Positions 46,587 to 57,789 of a DNA stretch of 64,000 nucleotides are shown one piece after another (within the stretch, counting starts at the first letter, position 1; every line of letters begins with the position of its first letter). The notes beneath the pieces are model-generated. The model was not told the origin of the DNA and searched no databases. It saw only the letters and a list, made by a program, of their open reading frames with translations. Source of the DNA: Linnemannia schmuckeri (lineage: Eukaryota > Mortierellomycota > Mortierellomycetes > Mortierellales > Mortierellaceae); the NCBI GenBank assembly GCA_029449235.1, contig JANATG010000002.1, positions 1,798,001 to 1,862,000 of the forward strand, written 5' to 3'. The translations under genes were made by a program, and so were the position numbers.

Positions 46587-49357
46587 GCTGGCACACCTTT
46601 TCTCTCACTTTCAACAGCAGATTAGTTGACCCTGAGAGCGTAGGGCTGATATTGTGCTATAACTTCCTGCTGGAGTAAGATTGAAGAACAATGTGGACGA
46701 AAGAAAAGAAAAAAGTGGAAGAAAGGCGATGAAGTGGTGGGAGGAAGTTTTGTGCAGGAACAAAAAGAATCGAAAATAATATCAAAGGAGGTAGAGGGAG
46801 GAAATGTGGCGTTGAGATCGGGATGACGAGTTGTAAAGAGGAGGAGGAGGAATAGTAGTAGAGTGGGAAGTGAGAGTGTGTGTATGAGCAAGGAAAAAAA
46901 AATCAAGAGTGGATACGGTGGCGGTCGTGGATTGATGTGACTTTCTGGGAGATTGACGGGCACGAAGGCGGGGCGAGGCGCAGAGGAGGAGGAAGGAAAG
47001 TGAAAAGGGATTATGCAAGTGTAGGATAGAAAGAAAAACGGGTGAAAAGTGCATGTATCTGTGTATGTGATTAGATGATACAATGGGTGGGTAAAGGTAG
47101 GGGCATTCAAGGATGAGAGACGAAAGGAGAAGGAAGGGTCAAGAGGGGAGGAGGAGAGGAGGAGAGGAGGGGTTTAAAGGGACAATGTAGCTTGGCACAG
47201 GAACAAGAATATAATAAGAGGAGAAAGAGAAAAAAGAGAAAGGCAAATGATGCGAGGATGCGAGGAGGTGGATTATGGTTGAATAATAAAGGATTGCACA
47301 AAAACAGAATCAAAAACAAAAAAGAGAACAGAAGGAAAGATGCAAAAAGGCAAGGGCGAACGAGCGAATAATAAAGTAAAAAGGGCGACCAAGATCCCCC
47401 TTGCAGACAGACAGTAAGAGAGTTGATTGTTCGACTGGTTGGTTGGTTGGTTGAATGGTTGAATGGTTGGAAGTTGGAGTACAACACGCGGCGCTCTCTC
47501 TTTCTCTACCTTTTAGTGAGATGTCAAAGACTCGGGGACCATCAGTGCGTGTCTGTGAGTATGTACCATGGCGTACACCGTACATACACAGACACATACA
47601 TAGAATGGGCAACCAAAAGAGAGCAACAAGACTTCCCCGAGAGCAAATAGGCCCCAGCGGGTGGTTTAATTTGCCCCAGCGAAAATGTTGACTTCATTCA
47701 TATTCCGTCACATATTGCAAAACGTTGGATAATGAGCACCTCTGGAAGGAGCAAAAAGAGTAACAGAATTCAAGGAGACGGTGTACGCTTTCGTCGTATG
47801 TCACACACACATACACACAACATCATCCGTCCTATCCCATCCCAACTATCAAAACAACCGACAAACAACATCACAACAACGATAGCAATGCATCCATTGG
47901 GCAGGAAAGTAAACAAGGGATGTCTGGAGTATCGAATTGAGGGGGACAAACACACATAAATAAACAAAACAGAGTGGCAATTAGTGAGGGGGCGATGACA
48001 ACTAAGAAAAGAAAAAACGCCCAAGAGGTTTCTGTTGCCTTCATTCATCCATTCATCCGTTCATCCATTCTTCCCCTGATCGATTTTCCATATCCAGCGG
48101 ATCTCATCTTGGGCCGACAAGGTTCCCTTTTTTTTTAGAAAAAGGGGAAAACGGAGTGCGCTGTAACTTTTTTACACACTGAGCAGGAAAAAAACAAAGT
48201 GCTCGTTGTGTCAATGCGAAACGGGGCAAAAGAAATACTCAGCGGGTATTAATGAATGCAGGGAGAGAGCCACAAGCGAGGAGGAAAAATGGTGAGAAGA
48301 GGGAGGAAGGGTAGGGAGAAGAGAGAGAAAAGAGTAATAATAGGGTCCCATGCAAAAACACGCACATCCTCAATCTCATTCTTTGCGCATTGTTATATCC
48401 TCTCCGCCAGGGTCCTGGGACTACAAAATTGGCTGGTTGTTTGTAATTGGGACAAGAAGCTATCAACAAGATGTAGCATACAATAAGCGACATCGTGATC
48501 ATCAACAGACAGCAAAGAGAGTGTGAGAGAAAAGGAGGTACCAAATGGAGATATGAAAGAGAAAGAGGCACAAGAAAGAAAAAAAAAGGTTTTTGAGCTC
48601 TTTTGTTTCGCGAAATAAATTGTGTTCTTGTTCGCCGCCCCTGAATCTCATTATTGTTGTTGAGTTACTTGCTTGGCTCCTTTTTTTTTAGTTGAGGGAT
48701 CAGTGTGGGCATCTGCATGCACCAACCCGTTCTTCCTTCCCCTCTGTCCCCTGGAACATCAACACCAATAGAAGAGAAAAGAGAGAAGAAAAAAGAGAGC
48801 TGACTGTTCAGGCAACCATGCATGAACATTGAATAAATATCCGAGACATTTGAACGGTCGAAAGGAGTTGAGCCAGACACACAACTCACCTATAGAAGGA
48901 AAAGAAGGAATGGCCCGACTTACACCTCCTTCTAAGAAGAAGAAAAGAGAAGAGAGCAGGGGCCACATCCTCCAGCTCGGTTGCATGAATGGGCGGATAC
49001 ATCACTTCAGGCACTCCTATTGGGCATTTTTCCTGTCCTTATTTTTTGGTGGCGGTGGCTGGGGTGTCACCGTAGGTGGCCCAGTTTCTTGATAGGTTCA
49101 AACCTGTTTGCAAAGAAGGTTCACAGCTTCTTTTGCATTACCAATGCAAAAAAAAGTAGAGATGATCTTTGATTCTTCCGAGATCAGCCAAAAAGCCCTT
49201 CGAAAAAAAAACTATAAAAGGGGTCTCTCATTCTTTCACAAGTCCCAACATCTTCCCTATACAAGTCTTCTTCCCAACTCAAGTCCTGTCCTTTCTGACA
49301 AACAAGTCTTCCCACGTACATTGCATAGCACATACTCCCCTCGCATAAAGTTTCACC
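46587..49357. other. 2.8 kb intergenic region, no gene seen
   Basis: Divergent spacer between the large membrane protein (-) and the hemerythrin gene (+). Largely purine-rich on the + strand up to 47400, then tandem GGTT/GAATGGTT units (about 47438-47470) and a CATTCATC-type repeat (48040-48070). No supported open frame or RNA gene. Confidence 0.55.
49213..49220 (+). promoter_or_regulatory. TATA box of the hemerythrin-like gene
   Basis: TATAAAAG followed by a CT-rich probable start region, about 138 bp upstream of the ATG at 49358. Strong consensus match; suggests inducible expression. Confidence 0.65.
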
Positions 49358-49834
49358 ATGTCTCGCTTCCACCAGTACTACTCCGACCACTTGGTTGCCA
49401 TCCACAACGGCCTCCGCCGTGAATTGAAGAGCCTTCTTCAAACCGTCCCTAATGCCACCCAGCCCACAGCTGTCAAGAACTCGATGCGCAGCGTCCTCCA
49501 ATTCTGTCGTCACCTCCAGGGCCACCACGACCTCGAGGAGGCCGTCATCTTCCCCGCCTTTGCTGCTGTCACCAACATCTCGCATTGGAGCCATTCCCAT
49601 AAGGAGCTCGACCATACCCTGGATGTCATCCGCAAATTGGCTCAGGAGGGCATTGACCAAAACGGCCTCGAGTTTGACGCCCAAAAGGCGACCCTCTTTG
49701 AGCAGCTCGAGAACCTATCGGACATCGTCTTGCCTCACCTGAGAGACGAGGAGGACCTCAGCAAGCCCGAAGAGACCATCAAGCTCTGGCCTACCGAACG
49801 TGACATGCGCCGCGCTTTCCCCTGGATGGGCTAA
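49358..49834 (+). CDS. Hemerythrin-like (HHE) domain protein
   Basis: Single exon, 158 residues, the size of one hemerythrin four-helix bundle with a short C-terminal extension. Candidate di-iron ligands are in place: H11/H16 in helix 1, the HLQGHHDLEE block in helix 2 (H52, H56, E60), HSHKELDH in helix 3 (H81, H86) and LPHLRDEED in helix 4 (H127, E131). Fungal HHE proteins of this type are cytosolic and have been linked to oxygen, iron or nitric-oxide handling; the exact role here is unknown. No signal or membrane segment. It converges with EFG1, the two stop codons being only 135 bp apart, and an AATAAA-type signal (about 49930) lies in that gap. Confidence 0.9.
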   Translation: MSRFHQYYSDHLVAIHNGLRRELKSLLQTVPNATQPTAVKNSMRSVLQFCRHLQGHHDLEEAVIFPAFAAVTNISHWSHSHKELDHTLDVIRKLAQEGIDQNGLEFDAQKATLFEQLENLSDIVLPHLRDEEDLSKPEETIKLWPTERDMRRAFPWMG

Positions 49835-49969
49835 AAACAAGCGACAATATCTCACCGCTCTCAAGATTCCCTCTCGCAATTGAGATCCTGTACCTCTACT
49901 ACATGTACTTTTAGCAGCATACACACAGATAATAAAAGCGTAGTGTATCAAACAATTGTCGGTTCCTTT

Positions 49970-50904
49970 TTAATCCTTCTTCTGCTTCTTGGTTTCCCGC
50001 TCATCCTCCTCCTCGTCCTCATTAGATCCATCTTCCTCATCGTCATCGCTCCAGTTGCTAATAGGATGTTTTCCTATGGCCGCCTCTGTCTTTCCTTCGG
50101 GCTTATCGCCTCCTGTCGACTTTTTGATCTTGCCACTCTCCAGTGCCTTTCTGGTGTCTTCTCTGATTTGTGTCCGTGCCTTGACCTGCGACTCGTCCTG
50201 TTCAGCAGACACTGCGTAGATAGGTATATATGCGTGCGTCTTAGGGAAGTACTGTATGAGTCATTGCATAAATAAAGCAAATATTAGAGTCAGTACCAGT
50301 TGTCTTTAATAAGTGCCAGAGCTGTATATTATTAGCTATAAACAGGGTGTAGTGTTACCTTGATGTACATGAGGTCGAGCTCGAGCTCGGCAAGTTCTTT
50401 TGAGTCTGCTTCGGAAGCCTCGTGGTTGGGGTGCTGCTTTTTGAACGCAACAATCTTTCGTCCTGCACGTCTGAGTTCTATGTATGCAAGGATGGCATTG
50501 AAATATAGAGCGACGTCAATAATGGGTTCTGGTAAACAACAAGACTGTATTCACAACTGTGAGCGTCTGTTGAGCAGAGGATCACCATATCCATGTTGAT
50601 TACCTGTGGCCTTGATGCCTCCCTTCGCGACCGAGTTGCTGTTGACCTGGGGTGTGCTGGATTTGGATACAGCAGCTACTGGTGATGCCTGCGGACCCAA
50701 CGCCTTAATCTTCTTCTTGACATCGGCAATCTTCTTTTCTGTTTCTGTAACGACCTCTGCTGGCAAATCTTTCAAGGTGTCCTTGTTCTTGAGGAGACGC
50801 TCCATGTTCCTGAGCTGTTTCTTTAAGACACGGCCAGGCGCCTTGGATGGAGCTACCTTCCTGACAAATTTCTTCTTGGTTCCTGAGACTGCTTTGCTGT
50901 CCAT
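49970..50904 (-). CDS. EFG1: rRNA-processing protein EFG1
   Basis: Nucleolar protein of the EFG1 family, needed for 18S rRNA maturation in yeast. Three exons: 50604-50904, 50359-50528, 49970-50251, giving 250 residues. The N-terminal part is basic and coiled-coil (GRVLKKQLRNMERLLKNKD, LPAEVVTETEKKIADVKKKI), matching the family core; a second helical segment reads VALYFNAILAYIELRRAGRK, then YIK/YFPKTHAYIPIYA across intron 2. The C-terminus is acidic then basic (NWSDDDEEDGSNEDEEED, ETKKQKKD), usual for nucleolar factors. The acceptor of exon 3 was placed at the CATACAG before YFPKTH because the next AG is out of phase. It shares a 241-bp divergent promoter region with the APC7-like gene. Confidence 0.87.
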
Positions 50905-51145
50905 GGTATGAATGTATCTATGCCTGGTGTGTGGGTGAGGAAGTGAAGGGGGTGTGAGGATGTTTCTTTTTCTTTTTTTTTCTTTTTCTTTTTCTTTTTT
51001 TTTGTGTTATATCAACAAAGGGACTGCTGCATCTTCCAATAGCCAGTCACGCCTCCTGCCAGCCAATTTCGTGGCGTACAGTGCACCTGAGTTTGACACT
51101 TTCGTCCGCCAACTCTTTGCATCCCCACCCCACACGAGAACGACC
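50905..51145. promoter_or_regulatory. Short divergent promoter region, EFG1 / APC7-like
   Basis: 241 bp separate the two start codons. It contains a T-rich tract (about 50966-51003, T runs broken by C), which on one strand is the poly-dA:dT type of nucleosome-depleting element. No TATA box is evident. The frame of the APC7-like gene stays open upstream of its ATG to about 50954, so a start further upstream is possible but would add low-complexity Phe/Ser residues. Confidence 0.5.
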
Positions 51146-54100
51146 ATGGCGACGGGAAATGAAAGGACCTACAGCTCACAGGAACGACTGGCACAACTAC
51201 GTCTCGCCGAGTCATTGTATGATGCAGGACTCTACAAGTCAGCACAACTCATCGTAAGACAGGAAAACCGACTGCTAAAACACTGCCATCTCTCTTTGAC
51301 TGTTACGCGTCATACCCTCGTGCTTAGACTCTCAATTTTGCCATTGTTCTCAACACTTCTCGTTAACCTATCATAGACTGGGATTCACCTTTGTACGGTC
51401 CGGAAAGACGAAAAGTGGTTTCAGGCGAATGCCATGTACCAGTACGCCCGCAGTCTGACCAAACTAGAGGAACATCGGCGCGCGACTGTATGGTATTCAT
51501 TAGTCGAATTTCTTATTGTTCGCAACATACAACTGATCGAAACGAATACAAATGAGAGGAAAAGTGGCTCCATGACTAATCCATGTCGCCCGTATTAATA
51601 GGAATATTACATGCGAGCATCGCACATCGAAGATATTACAGTACCGTTAGACCTACTCAAAACACGACCTTCCTCCTCTGCCTCAGGAGCTTCCCCCGTC
51701 GCAGATATCGCTGCAGGATCCGAAGCAACAACAACAGTAGCAACAGTAGCATCTCGGCCAATGTCGAGAGGAATGGAGTTATTTAATGCTCTCCATGCTG
51801 GGAAAGATGAAATGAACAAGGCGAGAGAAAATCGTGGACAGCTCATGGACACACTTATTGCAACGGCAAAGAGTAGTATAGCAAAACCGAACCTTCGAGA
51901 ATCTACCAAATCGACAAAGAACCCGCTTCCTTCCATCCCACCAGTGAAACTTCTCTCTGCAACGATGTCCAAGCAGCAGCCAAGTCCGCAGGGTTCTGAC
52001 GATGGCCACGTTAGGAAGAAGCAGCACCTCTCAATGGACCAACCATTGACTACAGCACCTCCTCGATCATCTGGGAAGGCGTCATCAGCTGGATCTGTAG
52101 CGTCAATCACCGGGCTGTCGCGTGAACCTCTCATGCAAGATTCGAACGATCTCAAGATGGACTATGCACTTTCGTGTTATGAATCGGGAGACTATCAAAG
52201 AGCCAAAGAGTTGGTAAGTTGATGGCCTCATGCGTACTGAAGCGATCGCCCTCAACTTTTCATATTTCGGAAACTAACTGTTACATACTTTTTTCCAATG
52301 ATACTACAGCTTTTGCAAATACCTGAGGAGAAGCGAACGGTCAGGACATACCTTTTGTTGATTCAACTTCTACACAAAAAAGCAAACCTGCAGATGTAGG
52401 TGATCTACGAATCATGATTAATGTTGTGCACAAGGTTTATACTTGTACGCGTTCAGTCATTAACTCATACCTCTTTTCGTTTTTGTATGCATTCTAGTCG
52501 AGAAGACTCCTACTGGTCAGAGATCGCAAAGTAAGTTAGCATGTCTTCACCACCCCTACAAATGCTCAACAAAGGACGCGTGGATTATGGAGTCAAAGGG
52601 CATCATTTGACAATGCTTCATTATCATTGGACATAGGTTACAGCCACTGGCACTGGAGGCATACGTACACATGTTGCGCGCAGGAACACCGCTTTTCTTT
52701 GTTTCGAATATGATTCCGAAGGATTCTCCTGAGTATGAGTGGATGAAGTTGTATTTGCACGGTCTGGATAGCTTCTTTCACATGAGGTACGAGGCGGCTC
52801 ACCAGACATTCACAACATTGGATGAGATGTTCCCGCACAACACAGATATCAAGATTCGTCTGGCGCTTTGTTTGAGGTGGATGGGCAAGCCTGTCAGGGC
52901 GTGTCTCATGTTTTCGCAGGTAAGGATACGTATTCAGTTGCATTATTTTACTGGCAGTGCCGGTGTATTTGAATACTAGTATTTATACACCTAATACGAT
53001 TGAATAATTAGGTCCGCAGGCAGGATTTCTATGTCATTGACGATCTATATCATTACGCAGAATGCTTAAAGGAGCTCTACAACGCAAAACTTCTCAACAA
53101 GTAAGGACAATAGACCTCCCCTTTACCAAAGATGCCACAGAAGTTATTTCTCTCTTTAGTTTATGATCACTTACATTTTGCGCATTACGTCTCACTGTAT
53201 CGAATAGATTAGCAGGTGACCTGTTGAATATCAGCGACAGGCATCCAGATACATGGTGTGTCCAAGCGATGTACTGGAATATGAAGGGTGAGAGGGACAA
53301 GGCACTTCAAATGGTTTCACGGGTAAGGAGGTTGACAACCGTTTCATATTGACGTGTAATGACATTGCGAAATTGAACCGCTGACTAAGTAACTCTCCCT
53401 ATTTTACTCCTCTAGGCGTTACAACTCAGACCTGATCATTGCGGTGCCCTCCAACTTCGCGGACTGATCTACCTGGAGTCGTCACCTGTGAGAGCACTGG
53501 GGTCATTCAGAGAGGCATCCAAAACCGAGAAAGACCTTGTGACCTATGAAGGTATGGCGAACGCGATATCTGTGGCTTCAGCGCATCTGCTCTACGATTC
53601 AATGGCGCCGAACTAACTGGTTACTATACTTGTAGGCATGGTGAAGGCGTACATTTTACTGGAACGACATCTGGAAGCCTGCAAGGAGGCGGAAGAAGCC
53701 AAAGTTCGTATGCCGGGCAGTGCACAGGCTCTTGCATTGTATGGAACGGCACTTTATCATGCAGCTAATGACGAAGCAGCACAGGATGCGCAGGATCAGG
53801 TAAAAGAGGCGCTTCGGATAGATCCATCGTGTAAACTAGCGGCACACACCCTTCTCTTGATCTACGAAAACCAACGGCGTTTCGACGAGGCCATTACACT
53901 GTAAGTTTGATTGCCTGCCTCTTATATTTGTTCCCGCTGAATTCGTGCTCTACCATTGTTCACAGAAGTCTAACGTTCGCTTGTTCAATTGCATTAGACT
54001 GGATCAACAAATTGACCACCAACCCCCCGATGAGATCCATATCAAGAAGGCAGAGATCTACTCGAGCATAGAACGTTGGGAGGAAGCCCTTTCAAGCTAC

Positions 54101-54947
54101 GAGCGCGCCAGAAGGTACGAAATAAACAGGATTCAAACGCATCATATTTTAGCGTACACTGAGTTCCTCTATTGCCAAAAATGCAATGCTAACAACTCGT
54201 TTGTATCTCCCTTTTAGTTTCAATCCTTTAAACGTTATTGCGAGAGAAGGCATAGCCAATGTGGAAAAGATCTTGAGCGGCGGCGATGATGAACTTGACG
54301 ACGAGCAAGATTTAGATGACGAGCTCGAGGTCGACGCGATGGATGTTCATCAGGACGAAAGTCCCCGCTTGAGAGAGCAACAACTGGATGAAGATGATAT
54401 CTTGACGGGAGAGGAGGATCATGGGGAAGAGTACGACGACGACCACCATGATCACCGTATGCAATCGCCTCAATTCACTCCACGTCAGCCACAGCACAAT
54501 GGGTCGTTGTTTGCAGCTCGAGCTCGCGCTCTGGCGCAACAACCACAGGAAGAGCGGCTCCACAACCGCCAACAGCCAATGCCTGCGCAAATGCCTAATG
54601 TGAACAATCGAATCCTTGACGCATCACTATTCACTCCACGTCAAGGCCAGCAACCATATGTATCTCCGCCGCAACAGCAACAACAACAACAGCTTCAGCA
54701 TCAGCTTCACCGTCTGCAGCAGGAACAACATCGCCAACGCCACCAACAGCATCAAGAGCAGCAGCAGCAGCGTTATGGAGCACACCGGCAGCAAGACAAT
54801 ATGCCATCGTCATCAGGATATCCTCAGACCCCGTCCAGATCCATGGTCTCTCAAACCAGCTATGCTGCCCACTCACGTAGACTTAATTCGCAGCGGGAGC
54901 GAGAGTACGATGAGCAAGAAGATAGGGATGATGATATGGTTGAATAA
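51146..54947 (+). CDS. APC7: APC7-like subunit of the anaphase-promoting complex
   Basis: TPR scaffold protein of the APC/C ubiquitin ligase. Twelve exons: 51146-51253, 51377-51487, 51602-52213, 52310-52395, 52498-52530, 52637-52919, 53012-53100, 53208-53322, 53416-53551, 53636-53900, 53998-54114, 54218-54947, giving 894 residues, all in frame. The N-terminus (RLAESLYDAGLYKSAQLI) is a TPR-like pair; a Ser/Ala-rich insert (about 85-250) precedes ALSCYESGDYQRAKELLLQI, then REDSYWSEIAK and LQPLALEAYVHMLRAG, which match the order in vertebrate APC7. A solenoid of TPRs follows (AHQTFTTLDEMFPHNTDIKI, RHPDTWCVQAMYWNMKGE, ALQLRPDHCGALQLRGLI, ALRIDPSCKLAAHTLLLIYE, RWEEALSSYERARSFNP). The last 240 residues are acidic then Gln-rich and disordered, not typical of animal APC7. 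APC3/CDC27 and APC8 are less likely on motif order. Budding yeast has no clear APC7. Confidence 0.82.
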
Positions 54948-55090
54948 AGCTGAAGCGAGCGAGTGACTAAGATAACTAATAGACGTGTGTCACTTTGGCC
55001 TTTTTGGGTTTGGTTTGAGCGGTCACGTATATGAATTTAAATGGCAGGACGACGAGTGGGTTGATCACCTTCCATTCACTTTTCTTCTCC

Positions 55091-56051
55091 ATGGCATTTG
55101 TTCCCGCATTGCGTCAATGGGCTTGGTCGGTCCTTCCCTGGGTGCCAGTTGGTCTGTACTTTACAGAACACGGATACAGTCTAGGAACCGTGCACGGACG
55201 TTCTATGCAGGCAAGGAAGCAACCCCCCCCTCCTCTGTCGTTCATTTCGACACTTTTCGTTCGTGGATGAACCAAAAGTCGAAGCACAGGCTTTTCTCAT
55301 AAGTCTTTATTTTGATTGTTTTGTCTTTTTTGCACAGCCAACACTAAACCCAGATAGCAATCAACTCAAGAAAGATGTCGTACTTTTCAACCATTGGGCG
55401 ATTGATCGTTGCATTTATAATATCGGTGATGTTGTCACATTACGGTAACGAAACTCTTTATTATTATTTTTTTTTTTTTGCCTTTTTGCTACGCCGCATG
55501 TGGATCTTACTCTCGTCAATACTTGCCATCTTCTCGCGCCTAGCTTGAAAAATAACCTCGTCCGTCTGCTATTTGCTTCTCCTTCTTTATTTTAATATTG
55601 TATTCAATGGGATGGATAGCCACCCGGACCAGCCTGAAAAGACGGTGATCAAACGGATTGTCGCGTTGGAGGGCGATGTTGTTCAGACACGGTCGCCTTA
55701 CCCAGAAGCCCATGTTCGTATCCCTCGTGGACATTGCTGGGTTGAGGGCGATGAGATGTTTCATAGCAGGGACAGCAACCACTATGGACCTGTAAGAATC
55801 ACTTCCTTCTTCCCACGTTCAATTTATCAAGGTGCATTGGTTCGATGTGATTTTGTCAAGTCTTGAAGTACTAACCCTAGGCGTGTTATTTTGCAATTTT
55901 CTAATAGGTGCCGTTGGGTCTGGTGCGCTCAAAGGTCGAGTATGTGCTTTATCCATTTAATCGGTTCGGCAGGATCCCGGATAAGCCTCGCGGCAACCGT
56001 ATCCGCTATGCACCTGGTCATAAAGTATACAACAGACTTGATCATGAATAA
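55091..56051 (+). CDS. IMP2: Mitochondrial inner membrane peptidase subunit 2
   Basis: S26-family signal peptidase of the mitochondrial inner membrane that removes sorting signals of intermembrane-space proteins. Four exons: 55091-55210, 55338-55444, 55620-55791, 55908-56051, giving 180 residues. A single N-terminal membrane segment (about 10-25) precedes the catalytic Ser block GRSMQPTLNP (S38) and the catalytic Lys block VIKRIVALEGD (K87); GHCWVEGD and DSNHYGPVPLGLV complete the family signature. The exact VIKR and GD contexts favour IMP2 over IMP1. Intron 1 (55211-55337) uses a GC donor (CAG/GCAAGG) and a normal CACAG acceptor. An in-frame ATG at 55031 would add 20 residues; I chose 55091 as closest to the membrane segment. 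It begins only 143 bp after the APC7-like stop, on the same strand. Confidence 0.92.
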
Positions 56052-56155
56052 AAAAAATATATATTTCACATTATTTTATTATTAATTGCTTTTTGGTCCG
56101 CAAAGGCAGGCTTGAGACGATTGAGTGGTGGATCTTTTTGGCCGTCACCATTTGT

Positions 56156-56963
56156 TTATCCCCATGCGGGGCTCGTGCAGTAGTTTACGATTAGCTTCGC
56201 GTCCGTGTTAAAGCACTAGGTAAAGGCAGCAAGAGATGAACAATTGTATGAAGTCAGTGCAATGTTGGCGCGACATGAATGAATGAATACCATTACTAGG
56301 ACGCTTGCTAGCGTACCAAACCAGTTATAAGTGTGTACCTTGTACAAGTTATTCACAATCTCATCCGGTGCCGGCGAGAACGCGCTGTTGACATATAGGA
56401 ACTAAAATGTGAAATGGAAAGAACACAACAGATTTTATCAATTGTGCCGATCGTCGCTCTCTGATACGTGTTCATGACTCTGGAATAAAGAGGCGTTACT
56501 TACCAATGGCTCGGAGTGCTGGTAGTTGAGCTCCTTTCGCAAGAACTGCATGACAGACATAAACTTGCTGGAGCCCGTGATCTTGAACACATTTTGCTTC
56601 ATGATTGGGGCATTTCCGATAGCTCGAAACCGGACAATGACTACCAAAGGCGTAACAAATATTCAGAGAGAAAAGAAAGCGGTTAGAGCTTATGTTTATA
56701 TGCAACGGTAATTTTGTGTTTTTCAAGGAGTACAGCCGTATGTTAAGCGGAAGGGTGCCCTTGTTTATTTTTACTGACAATGAGGAAGAGGTAAGGAGGT
56801 AAGTACCTTTGGATGTGTCTTTTCGTTTGTGGTTGGCGATAACTGTCGCTGGTGATGCTGGTGGGCCTGTTGGTTCTGCTGCTGTTGTGGAGTTGAGAGC
56901 TGGTTCTTGTGCGATGGCCGCGGGTGGTGGCGACTCTGACGAAGGAGTCCCTGAACTTGACAT
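56156..56963 (-). CDS. ATG12: Ubiquitin-like autophagy protein ATG12
   Basis: Ubiquitin-like modifier conjugated to ATG5 through its C-terminal glycine, forming the E3-like complex for ATG8 lipidation. Four exons: 56807-56963, 56504-56640, 56339-56401, 56156-56215, giving 138 residues. The first 50 residues are Ser/Pro/Ala-rich and disordered; the ubiquitin fold covers about 52-138 (VIVRFRAIGNAPIMKQNVFK, SKFMSVMQFLRKEL, FLYVNSAFSPAPDEIVNNLY, CFNTDAKLIVNYC) and ends TSPAWG, with the terminal Gly exposed at the C-terminus as required. The last two exons are tiny (63 and 60 nt). It is head-to-head with RPT3, 826 bp apart. Confidence 0.95.
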
Positions 56964-57789
56964 TATGCCTGTATATGTGTGTATGTGTGTGTGAGTGTGT
57001 GCGTATTTGTGAGGTATTAGAGTAGGCGGAAAGGAGGAAGGTGAAACTGTGACGAGATAGGTAAGAGAATAAACTGATAGGATGTATCGGAAGAAGTTGA
57101 TGGGTTCAAAAGGATGGTGAAGGGAGGAAAGGAAGGACAAGAGGCGTCAATGGGCGAAGAAGGTGCAAGGCAGAAAAGACAAGGAGGCGGTGTTTCAATG
57201 GGAAGTGCGAGAGAGAAGCAAGAAAGAAAGCTGAAGGTTGCTGTTGGCTGCAAAGATGAGGGAAAAGGGGATATTTATGTGGTTGTGTTGCTGTTTAAGT
57301 CGATTCCCAGGAAGCAATGTTAAGAGTCGACAGGATGGACAAGGCGAATGCACAGGAACAAAAAGGAAACAAGGTGTCGGAGGAGCAGTGGGGCGTCGAC
57401 TTTGGACTTTTGACAATTTGGCTCCTTCTTCTTTCGACCTATCGACCGACCAACCCAGCGCCAGGGGCAAAGGTTAATATGAAGATGCCTGATTCTGGTC
57501 TTAAGAACCACGTGATATATTATATACTACATCCAAAACTGCGCTTCCGTCATCAACAAGCGCAAATGTGCGTGTTGGAGGCGAGCAGAAAGGGCGACGC
57601 GTCAAGTGGGTGTGCCGTCCCATTTTGGGTGTCTTGCAAGTGTAAAGGAAGGTCGCTTTCTTTTTTCTTTCACTTTCATTTGCTTCCTACTCTTCATACA
57701 TCACTGCCACTACTTACTCCTTCTTTTTCCTTTCTCCTACTCCTCAACCTTCACACCTCACCACAGCAACACCACTACTTTTATATCAC
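56964..57789. promoter_or_regulatory. Divergent region between ATG12 and RPT3
   Basis: 826 bp holding both promoters and 5' leaders; CT-rich immediately before RPT3 and GA-rich (CT-rich on the minus strand) before ATG12. An open frame through 57317-57850 partly overlaps RPT3 exon 1 in another frame and reads as low-complexity Phe/Leu sequence, so it is not called. No confident regulatory site. Confidence 0.5.

Noticed and set aside
49095..49104. GGTTCAAACC, another B-box-like palindrome
   Set aside because: No cloverleaf could be folded around it.
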